This document shows positions 1-8,334 of a stretch of DNA of 64,000 nucleotides, piece by piece. Both the position numbers and the translations under genes were made by a program. The notes beneath the pieces were generated by a model. That model saw nothing but the letters and a program-made list of their open reading frames with translations. It did no database searches and was not told the origin of the DNA. This DNA is from Acidipropionibacterium sp. (GTDB lineage Bacteria; Actinomycetota; Actinomycetes; Propionibacteriales; Propionibacteriaceae). Where the stretch lies: the NCBI GenBank assembly GCA_022647765.1, contig JALCLH010000006.1:1-64000 (forward strand), in the 5' to 3' direction. The stretch's first letter is position 1. Every line of letters begins with the position of its first letter.

Positions 1-114
1 GCCGAGCTGCTCGCCCTGCTCAACCGGATCCGCCGGATTCCCGGCGTCCGCGAGACCGAGACCATGACCTACCTCGACCTGAAGAGCCAGAAGTACAACT
101 GGGGGACCAGATAG
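1..114 (+). CDS. C-terminal end of an Lrp/AsnC-type regulator (partial)
   Basis: The frame open from base 1 ends at a TAG at 112-114 and encodes about 37 residues. The segment LLNRIRRIPGVRETETMTYL resembles the last strand-helix-strand of the RAM/Lrp ligand-binding domain, where a closing beta strand usually reads 'v..t.T...l'. The stop codon is followed at once by the ATG of the aminotransferase, so the two are probably cotranscribed. An Lrp-type regulator next to an amino-acid aminotransferase is a common pairing, which supports the call. The DNA-binding half lies outside the window. Confidence 0.65.
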   Translation, partial: AELLALLNRIRRIPGVRETETMTYLDLKSQKYNWGTR

Positions 115-1599
115 ATGACAGACGAGAACACGACCATTGCTGAGAACGCGGCAATTACAGATGCAGTAATTCCAGACGCGGCAACTCAGGATGCGGCAAC
201 TTCAGACGCCGCCAACCGGGACGCGGCCGACCGGCATGCGGCCAATCAGGCGGCGCTGCGCGACCATCTGTGGATGCACATGGCCGGCCACAAGCACCTC
301 TTCGAGGGCGGGGAGACCCCCGTCATCACCCGCGGCGAGGGCCATCACATCTACGACGACACCGGCCGGGAGATCTTCGACGGGCTGGCCGGGCTGTTCG
401 TGGTGCAGATCGGCCACGGCCGCGAGGAGATCGCCCGGACGGCCTATGAGCAGACCAAGAAGCTCGGTTTCATGCCGCTGTGGTCCTACGGCCACGAGCC
501 GGCCATTCAGCTGGCTGAGCGGATCGCCGGATACGCCCCCGGCGACCTCAACCGGGTGTTCTTCACCTCTGGCGGCGGCGAGTCGGTGGAAACGGCGTTC
601 AAGCTGGCCAAGAATTACTTCAAGCTCACTGGAAAGCCCGGCAAGCACAAGGTGATCTCCCGGGCGGTTGCCTACCACGGCACCCCGCACGGGGCCCTGA
701 CCATCACCAGCCTGCCCGGGCTGCGCAACCAGTTCGAGCCCCTGGTGCCCGGGGCGCTCAAGGTGCCCAACACGAACTTCTACCGCGCCGACGAGCGGTT
801 CGCCGACGACGAGGAGGCCTTCGGGCGCTGGGCCGCCGACCGGATCGCCGAGGCCATAGAGTTCGAGGGCGCCGATTCGGTGGCCGCCGTCTTCCTGGAG
901 CCGGTGCAGAACTCCGGCGGCTGCTTCCCGCCGCCGCCCGGCTACTTCCAGCGGGTCCGCGAGATCTGCGACGAGTACGACGTGCTGCTGGTCTCCGACG
1001 AGACCATCTGCGCCTTCGGCCGGATCGGCGACATGTTCGCCTGCAACGACTTCGGCTACGTGCCCGACATCATCACTTGCGCCAAGGGGCTCACCAGCGG
1101 CTACGCACCGCTCGGCGCGATGATCGCCTCCGACCGGCTGTTCGAGCCCTTCGGGCGCGGTGGGGAGACCTTCTACCACGGCTACACCTTCGGCGGTCAC
1201 CCGGTGGCCTGCGCGGTGGCGATGACCAACCTCGACATCTTCGAGCGCGAGGGGCTCAACGACCACGTCCACCGCAACGCCCCGGCCCTCCGGGCGACCC
1301 TGGAGAAGCTGCTCGACCTGCCGATCGTCGGCGACGTGCGCGGCGAGGGGTACTTCTACGGCATCGAGCTGGTCAAGGACAAGGCCACCAAGGAGACCTT
1401 CAGCGCCGAGGAGAGCGAGCGGATGCTCAAGGGGTTCGTCTCGAACGCGCTGTGGGACGAGGGCCTGTACTGCCGCGCCGACGACCGTGGGGACCCGGTG
1501 ATCCAGCTTGCGCCGCCGTTGACCATCGGTCAGCCGGAGTTCGACGAGATCGAGTCGATGCTGCGCTCGGTGCTGACTCGGGCGGCGGAGAAGATCTGA
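115..1599 (+). CDS. Class III (omega) aminotransferase, PLP-dependent
   Basis: A 494-residue fold-type I class III aminotransferase of the omega-amino acid:pyruvate or diamine:pyruvate kind. The core begins near residue 50 (HLWMHMAGH). The acceptor-site glycine pattern FFTSGGGESVETAFK, the Asp region LLVSDETICAFGR and the PLP lysine in ITCAKGLTSGYAPLG are all present. It would move an amino group from a primary amine or beta/gamma-amino acid to pyruvate or 2-oxoglutarate in the cytosol; the exact substrate cannot be read from sequence. The ATG abuts the stop of the upstream Lrp-type gene. The first 45 residues are a low-complexity tract of repeated DAA units (DAATQDAATSDAANRDAADR) not expected in the family; no better internal ATG exists before residue 54. 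Confidence 0.9.
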   Translation: MTDENTTIAENAAITDAVIPDAATQDAATSDAANRDAADRHAANQAALRDHLWMHMAGHKHLFEGGETPVITRGEGHHIYDDTGREIFDGLAGLFVVQIGHGREEIARTAYEQTKKLGFMPLWSYGHEPAIQLAERIAGYAPGDLNRVFFTSGGGESVETAFKLAKNYFKLTGKPGKHKVISRAVAYHGTPHGALTITSLPGLRNQFEPLVPGALKVPNTNFYRADERFADDEEAFGRWAADRIAEAIEFEGADSVAAVFLEPVQNSGGCFPPPPGYFQRVREICDEYDVLLVSDETICAFGRIGDMFACNDFGYVPDIITCAKGLTSGYAPLGAMIASDRLFEPFGRGGETFYHGYTFGGHPVACAVAMTNLDIFEREGLNDHVHRNAPALRATLEKLLDLPIVGDVRGEGYFYGIELVKDKATKETFSAEESERMLKGFVSNALWDEGLYCRADDRGDPVIQLAPPLTIGQPEFDEIESMLRSVLTRAAEKI

Positions 1600-1637
1600 G
1601 GGGAGGGGGAAGGGGGAGAGGGTTCTCTTTCGCCCTC

Positions 1638-1718
1638 GTGGTCCCGATCACTCCCGAAAGGCCATGTTTCTGCACTCTCGGTGCCGGAACGTGCCCTTTC
1701 GGGAGTGATCGGGACCAT
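1638..1718. repeat. 81-bp palindromic element, copy 1
   Basis: Left arm TGGTCCCGATCACTCCCGA and right arm TCGGGAGTGATCGGGACCA are exact inverted copies; total length is 81 bp. The centre carries a second, imperfect inner stem around GTTTCTGCA. It lies just downstream of the aminotransferase. There is no T-tract, so it is not a standard intrinsic terminator. Confidence 0.9.
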
Positions 1719-1829
1719 CTCTCTTCCGGGGACCATCTCTCTTCCGGGACCATCTCTCTTCCGGGACCATCTCTCTTCCGGGACCATCTCTCTTCCGGGA
1801 CCATCTCTCTTCCGGGACCGCGTCGCCGT
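1711..1829. repeat. 17-bp tandem array (six copies) adjoining element copy 1
   Basis: The unit GGGACCATCTCTCTTCC repeats six times, the first spacing being 18 and the rest 17 bp. Each unit starts with GGGACCAT, which is the outer end of the right arm of the neighbouring 81-bp palindrome, so the array seems to have grown out from that arm. Confidence 0.85.
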
Positions 1830-1910
1830 GGCCTCGGGATCCGCCCTTGCAGTGGACCGGTGTCGGTCGGAACCGACGCCCTTGGGCGGCCGGCTGTCAG
1901 GCCCTGAGAG

Positions 1911-1959
1911 TTATCCACAGCCCCGGCTCCCGGGGCCGAGGTCGTTTTAGTTATCCACA
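1911..1959 (+). promoter_or_regulatory. Two perfect DnaA boxes (TTATCCACA)
   Basis: TTATCCACA occurs at 1911-1919 and again at 1951-1959, in the same orientation with a 40-bp start-to-start spacing (about four helical turns). This is the consensus high-affinity DnaA box. They sit 50-100 bp before the start of the DUF559-like gene. No dnaA/dnaN genes are nearby, so this is not evidently oriC; regulation or DnaA titration are possibilities. Confidence 0.6.
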
Positions 1960-2008
1960 GATTTCCGTCTGAGCGGCAAATCGGCGCTGCGACCACGAGA
2001 ACTTCAGT

Positions 2009-2950
2009 GTGGAGATACTTCAACTTCTGCAAGAACAGTCCGTCATCCGAATCCCCAACTCCGGGCCTCTCGCCCGCCAGGCCAGGCGCGCGGTCGCCGC
2101 AGGCCTGGCGATCCGCCCACTGCCCGGCATCCTGATGGCCAAACGGGTCGAGCACGACCCCAACGCCTGGATCTTCGCCAACTGGCTCTGGCGACCGACC
2201 TCCATCGTGACCGGGCGGGCCGTGCTGCGGTGGCGCGGGCAACCCCAGTTGAAGGTACCGGCGGTCGATGCCCTGCTGCCCTACTCCTTCCCCGATCACG
2301 GGTTGCTGAAATTCCATCGATCCTCCCTGCCGGGCGAGCTCACCGACGACGCCGGCAGGGGGCTGATCGCGACTCCAGCGGCGGCCAGCCTGCTGCTGGG
2401 CCAATCGGGCGACTGGGCGCCCATCTGCGAGGCCCTGCGCATCCAGGCTGTCACCGTCGGGGCGATCCGGGAGGCCCGCGAGCTGCTCTCCCGCCAGTTG
2501 GATGCCAAGACCATGGACCTCACCCTGCGCTACCTCAGTGAGAATCCGTGGTCGGTGGCCGAGCTCGAGTTGCACGAACTGCTGCGGATCGCCGGTATCA
2601 CCGGGTGGACGGGCAATTCTCCGGTCCTGCTCAATGTCGTGGACGGGGGCCGGGATGCGATCAAGGAGCGCTTCCCCGACGCGGCCTTCGAGGCCGAGCG
2701 ACTGACCATTGAGGTGGAGGGTGAGAGCTATCACAACAACTCGGAGACCTTCGCCAAGGACATCCTCAGGTCCCGGTGGTTCGCCGCCGCGGGCTGGACC
2801 AGGTTTCCGGTCACCCCGAAGCAGTTGAGAGCGGCGCCCAACGACTTCCTGCACAACCTCTGCTCGCTAGTCCATCGGCGTCACCGGCCGGCGAGCCTGC
2901 CGAGTGTGAGGTACTGCCCCGAGGCGCCGTTCTGGCGGAAGTCTCCCTGA
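2009..2950 (+). CDS. DUF559-like (Vsr/PD-(D/E)XK-type) protein with AbiEi-like N-terminus
   Basis: A 313-residue protein starting at GTG 2009. The N-terminal 80 residues resemble the winged-helix/AbiEi-like start of many actinobacterial proteins. The C-terminal segment from about residue 225 (FEAERLTIEVEGESYHNN followed by DILRSRWFAAAGWTRFPVT) resembles the DUF559 endonuclease-like fold: an acidic strand, then a basic helix and a strand. Such proteins are widespread and scattered in Actinobacteria and their function is not settled. It is a single-gene unit flanked by two 81-bp palindromes, with two DnaA boxes upstream. Nuclease activity is inference only; no neighbouring partner shows a toxin-antitoxin pair. 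Confidence 0.65.
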   Translation: MEILQLLQEQSVIRIPNSGPLARQARRAVAAGLAIRPLPGILMAKRVEHDPNAWIFANWLWRPTSIVTGRAVLRWRGQPQLKVPAVDALLPYSFPDHGLLKFHRSSLPGELTDDAGRGLIATPAAASLLLGQSGDWAPICEALRIQAVTVGAIREARELLSRQLDAKTMDLTLRYLSENPWSVAELELHELLRIAGITGWTGNSPVLLNVVDGGRDAIKERFPDAAFEAERLTIEVEGESYHNNSETFAKDILRSRWFAAAGWTRFPVTPKQLRAAPNDFLHNLCSLVHRRHRPASLPSVRYCPEAPFWRKSP

Positions 2951-2985
2951 TGGCACCTCAAGGAGAGATCACGATGCTGGTTGCC

Positions 2986-3066
2986 ATGGTCCCGATCACT
3001 CCCGAAAGGCCGGAAACCGGCGCTGATGATGAAGAAACCTGGCCTATTGGGAGTGATCGGGACCAT
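2986..3066. repeat. 81-bp palindromic element, copy 2
   Basis: Arms ATGGTCCCGATCACTCCCGA and TGGGAGTGATCGGGACCAT with one mismatch; the centre differs strongly from the other copies although the total length is still 81 bp. It lies between the DUF559-like gene and the nrdD leader. Confidence 0.9.
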
Positions 3067-3154
3067 CCATCGGCCACCCCAAGATCCGACCCCCTCCGCC
3101 GCAAACCCAGAGTGATGGTGTATACCTTCATCTTGTGTTGGTCCTCATCGGATT

Positions 3155-3168
3155 CACTACATGTAGTG
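3155..3168. promoter_or_regulatory. NrdR-box-like palindrome
   Basis: CACTACATGTAGTG is a perfect 14-bp palindrome close to the NrdR box pattern (ACAC-WATATW-GTGT). It lies immediately upstream of the cobalamin riboswitch that leads into nrdDG. NrdR controls ribonucleotide reductase genes, so the position fits. NrdR boxes usually come in pairs and I see no clear second box. Confidence 0.45.
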
Positions 3169-3189
3169 GCTGATGGGGGCAGGGAGGGC

Positions 3190-3505
3190 TCGTAGCCATC
3201 GGCTGCGAGATCTCTCAAGAGGGAAGCCAGTGAGAATCTGGCGCTGCCCCGCAGCGGTATCAGGAAACGAAAGACGGCATCGGAGTCCACACCGGCCGGC
3301 GGTCCACCCGGACCGTCCGGCAGATGCGCCCCGAAGCACTGTGCCCCCCGGCATGGGAAGCGCCGTCCAGAGAGTGCGCCGATGGGAATGGCCGCAACAG
3401 GCCGGACCCGTCGATGCACTCCGGTAGGAACCCGGCTCGAGCGAACGCTCGACAAGGCCGGAATGCCCTGGAGCCCGAAGACCTGCCAGCACCCGGGCCC
3501 GACCC
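3190..3505 (+). ncRNA. Cobalamin (AdoCbl) riboswitch upstream of nrdDG
   Basis: The B12-box core AGCCAGTGAGAATCTGGCGC followed by TGCCCCGCAGCGGT is present at about 3218-3255, and the closing P1-side motif GCCCGAAGACCTGCCAGC at about 3475-3495. The aptamer is long (about 300 nt), as often in Actinobacteria. It ends about 80 bp before nrdD. By family knowledge, bound adenosylcobalamin switches the gene off. That makes sense where a B12-dependent class II reductase can take over, although none is visible here. Confidence 0.88.
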
Positions 3506-3585
3506 GCCCGGACGCACGGCCCTGTGGGAGGGTCAAGTCGCAAGGCCTGCCCTCCGCGCCGCCCAGACGCTGCGAGGAGAAGCGC

Positions 3586-5991
3586 ATGACCACCACCACC
3601 GAATTCGGCCGCTCCGGCATCGACCGTCCCGCCACCAGCCTTCCCGCCCTGACGGGCACCGCCGTCCCTACCCGGGTCCGCAAGCGCGACGGCAGGACCG
3701 TCCCATTCGCCGCCGACCGGATCACCCGCGCGGTGACAAGGGCTTTCACCGCCACCGGCGTCCAGAACCCGGAGCCGCTCGCCCTCCAGGTCACCCTCGG
3801 CGTCCTGGCCCGGCTCTCGGCCCAGCAGACAGAGCAGACCGAAGAGCCCGGCGTCGAGGAGATTCAGGACATCGTCGAGAAGGTCCTGATGTCCCAGGGG
3901 CACGACGAAACCGCGAAGGCCTACATCCTGTACCGGCAGCGCCGCACGATGCGCCGCGAGGAGCAGTCCTCGCTGATGACCGCGCTGCGCGACATCACCT
4001 TCGCCCCGGCCGAGGACTGCGACGCCAAGCGGGAGAACGCCAACATCGACGCTCACTCGGCGATGGGCTCGATGCTGCGATTCGGCTCGGAGTCGGCCAA
4101 GCAGTTCAACATGCTCCAGGTGCTCGAGCCCGCGCACGCCGCCGCCCACCGCGACGGCGATATCCACATCCACGACCTCGACTTCCTCACCCTCACCACC
4201 ACCTGCTGCCAGATCGACCTCAGCCGGCTCTTCGAGCACGGCTTCTCCACCGGCCACGGGATCCTTCGGGCCCCGCAGAGCATCGGCTCCTACGCCGCCC
4301 TGGCGTGCATCGCCATCCAGTCGAACCAGAACGACCAGCACGGCGGCCAGGCGGTGCCGAACTTCGACCGGGACATGGCTCCCGGCGTCGCCAAGACGAT
4401 GCGGAGCCGGGCCCGCTCAGGTCTGGTTCAGGCCTGGCTGCTGATGGGTGGGGACCCGGAGCGGGCAGCAGAGGCCGCCAGGACAGCCTCCGACTGGGTC
4501 CTGGCGCCGGACGCCGACGCCCGCCAGGAAGAGCGGAACAGCGTCCGCACCCTCTTCGCACCCCTCGGACTCGGCGAACTCGCCTGCGACCGGATCGACG
4601 AGCGGGTCCGCCGGCAGGCCGTCGCCGAGACCGAGCGGCTCACCTACCAGGCGATGGAGGCGTTCATCGCCAACCTCAACACGATGAACTCCCGGGCCGG
4701 TGCCCAGACGCCGTTCTCCTCGGTCAACTACGGCACCGACACCAGCGCCGAGGCGCGACTGGTGGTGCGCAGCCTGCTGGAGTGCACCGAGGCCGGGCTG
4801 GGCGGCGGGGAGACGGCGATCTTCCCGATCCAGATCTTCCGCGTCGCCGAGGGGGTCAACTACAACCCCGGCGACCCGAACTACGACCTCTTCCAGCTGG
4901 CCTGCCGCACCAGCGCCAAGCGGCTCTTCCCGAACTTCTCCTTCCAGGACGCCCCCTTCAACGCCGCCTACCACCGGCCCGGCCACCCCGAGACCGAGAT
5001 CGCCTACATGGGCTGCCGGACCCGCGTGATGGCCAACGTCCACGACCCGTCCCGGTCGATCACCTACGGTCGGGGGAACCTGTCCTTCACCAGCATCAAC
5101 CTGCCGCGGCTGGCCATCCAGGCCGATCACGACGTCGACGCCTTCTTCACCAGCATGGACGCCATGACCGACCTGGTGATCGACCAGCTGCTCGACCGGC
5201 TCAAGATCCAGTCGCAGAAGAAGGTGCGCAACTTCCCCTTCCTGATGGGCCAGGGGGTGTGGATCGACTCCGAGGGGCTGGACGCCGGCGACACGGTCGG
5301 CGAGATTCTCAAGCACGGCACCCTGGCGGTCGGCTTCATCGGGCTGGCCGAGACCCTGGTGGCGCTGATCGGGAGCCACCACGGGCAGTCCGACGAGGCG
5401 CTGGACCTGGGCATGAGGATCGTCGGGAGGCTGCGCGAGCGCACCGACCGGGCCGGCGAGGAGACCGGGCTGAACTTCTCCACCTTCGCCACCCCGGCCG
5501 AGGGGCTGTCGGGCCGGTTCGTGCGCATCGACCGGGAGCGGTTCGGCGCGATCCCCGGCGTCACCGACCGCGAGTACTACACCAACAGCTTCCACATCCC
5601 GGTGTACTTCCCGATATCGGCGGCCGAGAAGATCAGCCGGGAGGCGCCCTTCCACGCGCTCACCAACGGCGGGCACATCTCCTACGTGGAGATGGACGGC
5701 GATCCCAGCCGCAACGTCGAGGCCTTCGAGAGGATCGTGCGCCATATGCACGACTGCGGGATCGGCTACGGGTCGATCAACCACCCGGTCGACCGCGATC
5801 CGGTCTGCGGCTACAACGGCATCATCGACGACGTCTGCCCCGGCTGCGGACGCCGCGAGGATCTGGCTGCGGGCGGCGACGGCATCGGTTTCGAGCGGAT
5901 CCGGCGGATTACCGGCTACCTGGTCGGCACCCTGGACCGGTTCAACGACGCCAAGCGCGCCGAGGTGGCCGACCGCGTCAAGCACGCATGA
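3586..5991 (+). CDS. nrdD: Anaerobic (class III) ribonucleoside-triphosphate reductase NrdD
   Basis: An oxygen-sensitive glycyl-radical enzyme that reduces NTPs to dNTPs for DNA synthesis under anaerobiosis. The chosen start is ATG 3586, behind GAGGAGA; the longer track ORF runs into the riboswitch. The 801-residue product has an N-terminal ATP-cone (RVRKRDGRTVPFAADRI), the catalytic barrel, a C-terminal four-cysteine zinc region (PVCGYNG...CPGCG) and the glycyl-radical loop RRITGYLVG about 30 residues from the end. NrdG follows 9 bp downstream. Expression is likely shut down by cobalamin through the leader and possibly by NrdR. Confidence 0.95.
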   Translation: MTTTTEFGRSGIDRPATSLPALTGTAVPTRVRKRDGRTVPFAADRITRAVTRAFTATGVQNPEPLALQVTLGVLARLSAQQTEQTEEPGVEEIQDIVEKVLMSQGHDETAKAYILYRQRRTMRREEQSSLMTALRDITFAPAEDCDAKRENANIDAHSAMGSMLRFGSESAKQFNMLQVLEPAHAAAHRDGDIHIHDLDFLTLTTTCCQIDLSRLFEHGFSTGHGILRAPQSIGSYAALACIAIQSNQNDQHGGQAVPNFDRDMAPGVAKTMRSRARSGLVQAWLLMGGDPERAAEAARTASDWVLAPDADARQEERNSVRTLFAPLGLGELACDRIDERVRRQAVAETERLTYQAMEAFIANLNTMNSRAGAQTPFSSVNYGTDTSAEARLVVRSLLECTEAGLGGGETAIFPIQIFRVAEGVNYNPGDPNYDLFQLACRTSAKRLFPNFSFQDAPFNAAYHRPGHPETEIAYMGCRTRVMANVHDPSRSITYGRGNLSFTSINLPRLAIQADHDVDAFFTSMDAMTDLVIDQLLDRLKIQSQKKVRNFPFLMGQGVWIDSEGLDAGDTVGEILKHGTLAVGFIGLAETLVALIGSHHGQSDEALDLGMRIVGRLRERTDRAGEETGLNFSTFATPAEGLSGRFVRIDRERFGAIPGVTDREYYTNSFHIPVYFPISAAEKISREAPFHALTNGGHISYVEMDGDPSRNVEAFERIVRHMHDCGIGYGSINHPVDRDPVCGYNGIIDDVCPGCGRREDLAAGGDGIGFERIRRITGYLVGTLDRFNDAKRAEVADRVKHA

Positions 5992-6000
5992 GGATCCGGC

Positions 6001-6579
6001 ATGAGGATCGCAGGGGTCGAGCCGGAGTCGGTGGTGGACGGCCCCGGGGTGCGGTTCGCGGTCTTCACCCAGGGCTGCCAGCTGCACTGCCCGGGCTGCC
6101 AGAACCCGGAGACCTGGGCGGACGACGGAGGCTGCGAGGAATCCGTTCCGCGGCTCATCGAGCAGATGGACGACGCCGTCCTTGCCGGCGGGCTGACCCT
6201 GTCCGGCGGGGAGGCCAGCCGTCAGCCTTCCGGCTGCGCCGCGCTGGCCCGGCACGCCCACCGGATCGGCTGGGACGTCTGGTGCTGGTCGGGTCACACC
6301 GTCGAGTTCCTGATGCGCCTGGCCAGCGTTGAGCAGGCCAAAGGGGATGGGGCGCTGGCCGAGATGCTGTCGCAGATCGACGTCCTGGTGGACGGCCCCT
6401 TCCTGCTGCGCCGCCGAACCCTCGGGCTGGCGTGGCGGGGCTCGGACAACCAGCGTCTCATCGACATGCCGGCCACCCTGAGAAAGGGCCGGGCGGTGGA
6501 GTGGCGGCCTCCCGAGCGGGCTTCGTTGGCCGGCTCGTCAGGGGGAGACGCGGGACGGACCGGGGAGTGGTGGGTCTGA
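6001..6579 (+). CDS. nrdG: Anaerobic ribonucleotide reductase activating enzyme NrdG
   Basis: A radical-SAM activase of 192 residues that installs the glycyl radical on NrdD. The CX3CX2C iron-sulfur motif is seen as CQLHCPGC at residues 25-32, followed by the SAM-binding glycine stretch LTLSGGEAS. It lies 9 bp after nrdD, so they form one transcript. The C-terminal 25 residues are Gly/Arg-rich and less conserved. Length fits the short activase family. Confidence 0.93.
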   Translation: MRIAGVEPESVVDGPGVRFAVFTQGCQLHCPGCQNPETWADDGGCEESVPRLIEQMDDAVLAGGLTLSGGEASRQPSGCAALARHAHRIGWDVWCWSGHTVEFLMRLASVEQAKGDGALAEMLSQIDVLVDGPFLLRRRTLGLAWRGSDNQRLIDMPATLRKGRAVEWRPPERASLAGSSGGDAGRTGEWWV

Positions 6580-6601
6580 GGCGTTGGACCGGCGATGCTC
6601 A

Positions 6602-7822
6602 TCACGACGCACGAACAGGACGCACGATGAGGAGCACTGTCAGGGGGAGAATCGCGGCCAGAACGCCGAGCGGGCTGTAACTCCCGGTCAGGCCGACGAT
6701 GAGGGCCGCGGCAGAGGATGCGGCGAACTGGGCGAGGTACTGGGCGGAGCCGTTGAGGGCCAGGATGGTGCCCCGGGCTCGGGGGTCGAGGCTGGCGGCC
6801 AGCGTGGTGAGGGCGGGTTGCCCGGCCACGATCGCACAGCTCCAGATGACGTTCCCCGCGATTGACAGCCCCAGCACCCGGCTCAGCACCATGGTCAGGA
6901 CGCCCCCCGCAGCCACGGCTCCGCAGACCACGAGGTGGGTGAGCGTGCCCCACCGGGAGAGCAGCCGTCCGCCGCCGACCGAACCCACCACCCCGGCGAC
7001 CCCGGCAGCGAACATGACGCCGCTCATCGCGGCGGTGGTGATCCCGAATTGCCACTGGTAAAAGGCCCCGATCGAGGTGAACAGGACGGCGAGCCCCGAA
7101 TTCCACAGAAAGGTCGCGGCGAGGACGCGGGCGGTCTCACGGCTGGTCAGCGCTCCACGGAGTCGGCGCAAGAGATCTCGCACGGCGTCCCCGAATGCCT
7201 GGGAACCGGCGGGCACGGCGTTCCGCACCACCGGCGTTCCCGAGAAGGCGCGCGCCGCGGGCGGGAGGCAGCACAGCCCGGCAATCGCGATCGCGTGGAA
7301 CACCCACGGCCAGCCGGTCGCCGCGGCGAGCAGGGCGCCCAGCGGGACGCCGATCACCGTGGCGGCGGGCATCAGCCCCATCACCAGACCGATGTTCGCG
7401 CCCCGGGTGGCGTCGGTCGAACGGTCCGACACCTCGGCGAAGACCGTCGGCAGGATCGCACCCGCTCCGGCTCCGGCCACCGCGCGGCCCGTCATCGCGA
7501 CGGCGAATCCGGGCGCGAAGCCGGTGAGGGCCGTGCCCGCGGCGAAGACCACGATTCCGACCATGGCCACGCGACGGCGTCCCGCCCGGTCGGTGAGGGC
7601 GCCGAACAGGGGGCTGGTCAGCGCATAGGCCAGGGCGTAGGCGGCCACCAGCAGACTCGACAGCCCGGCGGGGACGCCCCAGCCGGCGAGGATCGTCGGG
7701 GCGATCGGCGCGACCACCATGGAGTCGCAGCCCACCAGGAAGGCCAGGACGCCGCCGACCGCGATCGCTGCTGCCGGGCGACTGGTCGGCGCATTCTCCC
7801 GGGTGGGGTGAGGATCTGTCAT
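6602..7822 (-). CDS. MFS transporter, drug-efflux type
   Basis: A roughly 406-residue, 12-helix major facilitator protein. The start at ATG 7822 is preferred because GAAGGTAGG precedes it; the track start is 33 bp upstream. The motif-A loop GALTDRAGRRRVAMVG between helices 2 and 3 and the motif-C-like MGLMPAATVIGVPLGALLA in helix 5 point to a drug:H+ antiporter. It is divergent from an ArsR-type regulator with a perfect palindrome between them, so the pair probably forms an inducible export unit. The substrate is unknown. Confidence 0.85.
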   Translation of the reverse strand: MTDPHPTRENAPTSRPAAAIAVGGVLAFLVGCDSMVVAPIAPTILAGWGVPAGLSSLLVAAYALAYALTSPLFGALTDRAGRRRVAMVGIVVFAAGTALTGFAPGFAVAMTGRAVAGAGAGAILPTVFAEVSDRSTDATRGANIGLVMGLMPAATVIGVPLGALLAAATGWPWVFHAIAIAGLCCLPPAARAFSGTPVVRNAVPAGSQAFGDAVRDLLRRLRGALTSRETARVLAATFLWNSGLAVLFTSIGAFYQWQFGITTAAMSGVMFAAGVAGVVGSVGGGRLLSRWGTLTHLVVCGAVAAGGVLTMVLSRVLGLSIAGNVIWSCAIVAGQPALTTLAASLDPRARGTILALNGSAQYLAQFAASSAAALIVGLTGSYSPLGVLAAILPLTVLLIVRPVRAS

Positions 7823-7894
7823 GCCGTGCCTACCTTCTCGTGGCCTGCCTGCCACACAGATGCCTGCCTTCTTGTGATCGCACCGGACCCGTTC

Positions 7895-7922
7895 AGCATG
7901 TTCGATGTTCGTCGAACATGCT
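7895..7922. promoter_or_regulatory. Operator between MFS and ArsR-type genes
   Basis: AGCATGTTCGA-6 nt-TCGAACATGCT, a perfect 11-bp inverted repeat centred between the divergent starts. It is the obvious site for the ArsR-type regulator to bind and control both promoters. Confidence 0.7.
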
Positions 7923-7969
7923 AGACCGGACTAGAATGTGATGACAACTTCGACAGGAGGCGAACGGCG

Positions 7970-8287
7970 ATGGCGGTACTCCCACAGCCGACTGACGAGG
8001 ATCTCGACCTGTCGACGGTGCTCCGCGCCCTGAGCGATCCGACGCGCCGCCAGATCCTCCGGGCTCTCGTGCGTGGTCCGCGGCGCTGCGGCAGTTTCGA
8101 GCTGCCGATCGCGAAGTCCACCGTGTCGCACCATTTCAAGGTGCTGCGCGAGGCCGGCCTAATCGAGGTCGAGGTGCAGGGCAACGCCCGGACCGCCACC
8201 CTGCGTCGCGACGAGCTCGAGGCCCGCTTCCCCGGTCTGCTCGCGGTCACCGGAATTCTGGGTGGAAGCGGGACGCCGTCGCAGTGA
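7970..8287 (+). CDS. ArsR-family winged-helix regulator
   Basis: A 105-residue winged-helix protein with ALSDPTRRQILRAL at helix 1 and the recognition-helix region KSTVSHHFKVLREAGLI, the hallmark of ArsR/SmtB repressors. A good AGGAGG ribosome site precedes ATG 7970. No ELCVCDL-type metal-binding cysteines are present; a single cysteine lies in RRCGSFE, so the signal may be a small organic molecule instead of a metal. It likely represses the divergent MFS exporter and itself through the 28-bp palindrome. Confidence 0.88.
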   Translation: MAVLPQPTDEDLDLSTVLRALSDPTRRQILRALVRGPRRCGSFELPIAKSTVSHHFKVLREAGLIEVEVQGNARTATLRRDELEARFPGLLAVTGILGGSGTPSQ

Positions 8288-8334
8288 CGCCGTCACCTCC
8301 CGGGCGGTTGCCGGACGCCGATGGCGCCGGGATA

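Noticed and set aside
1911-1959. Chromosomal origin at the DnaA boxes
   Set aside because: Only two boxes, no AT-rich unwinding region and no dnaA, dnaN, rpmH or parAB genes nearby.
4417-6297. 626-residue ORF on the minus strand across nrdD/nrdG
   Set aside because: It is an antisense shadow of high-GC coding sequence; nrdD and nrdG on the plus strand have all expected catalytic motifs.
3324-6332. 1002-residue plus-strand ORF starting in the nrdD leader
   Set aside because: It is out of frame with nrdD and Arg/Pro/Gly-rich, the usual pattern of a shifted high-GC frame.
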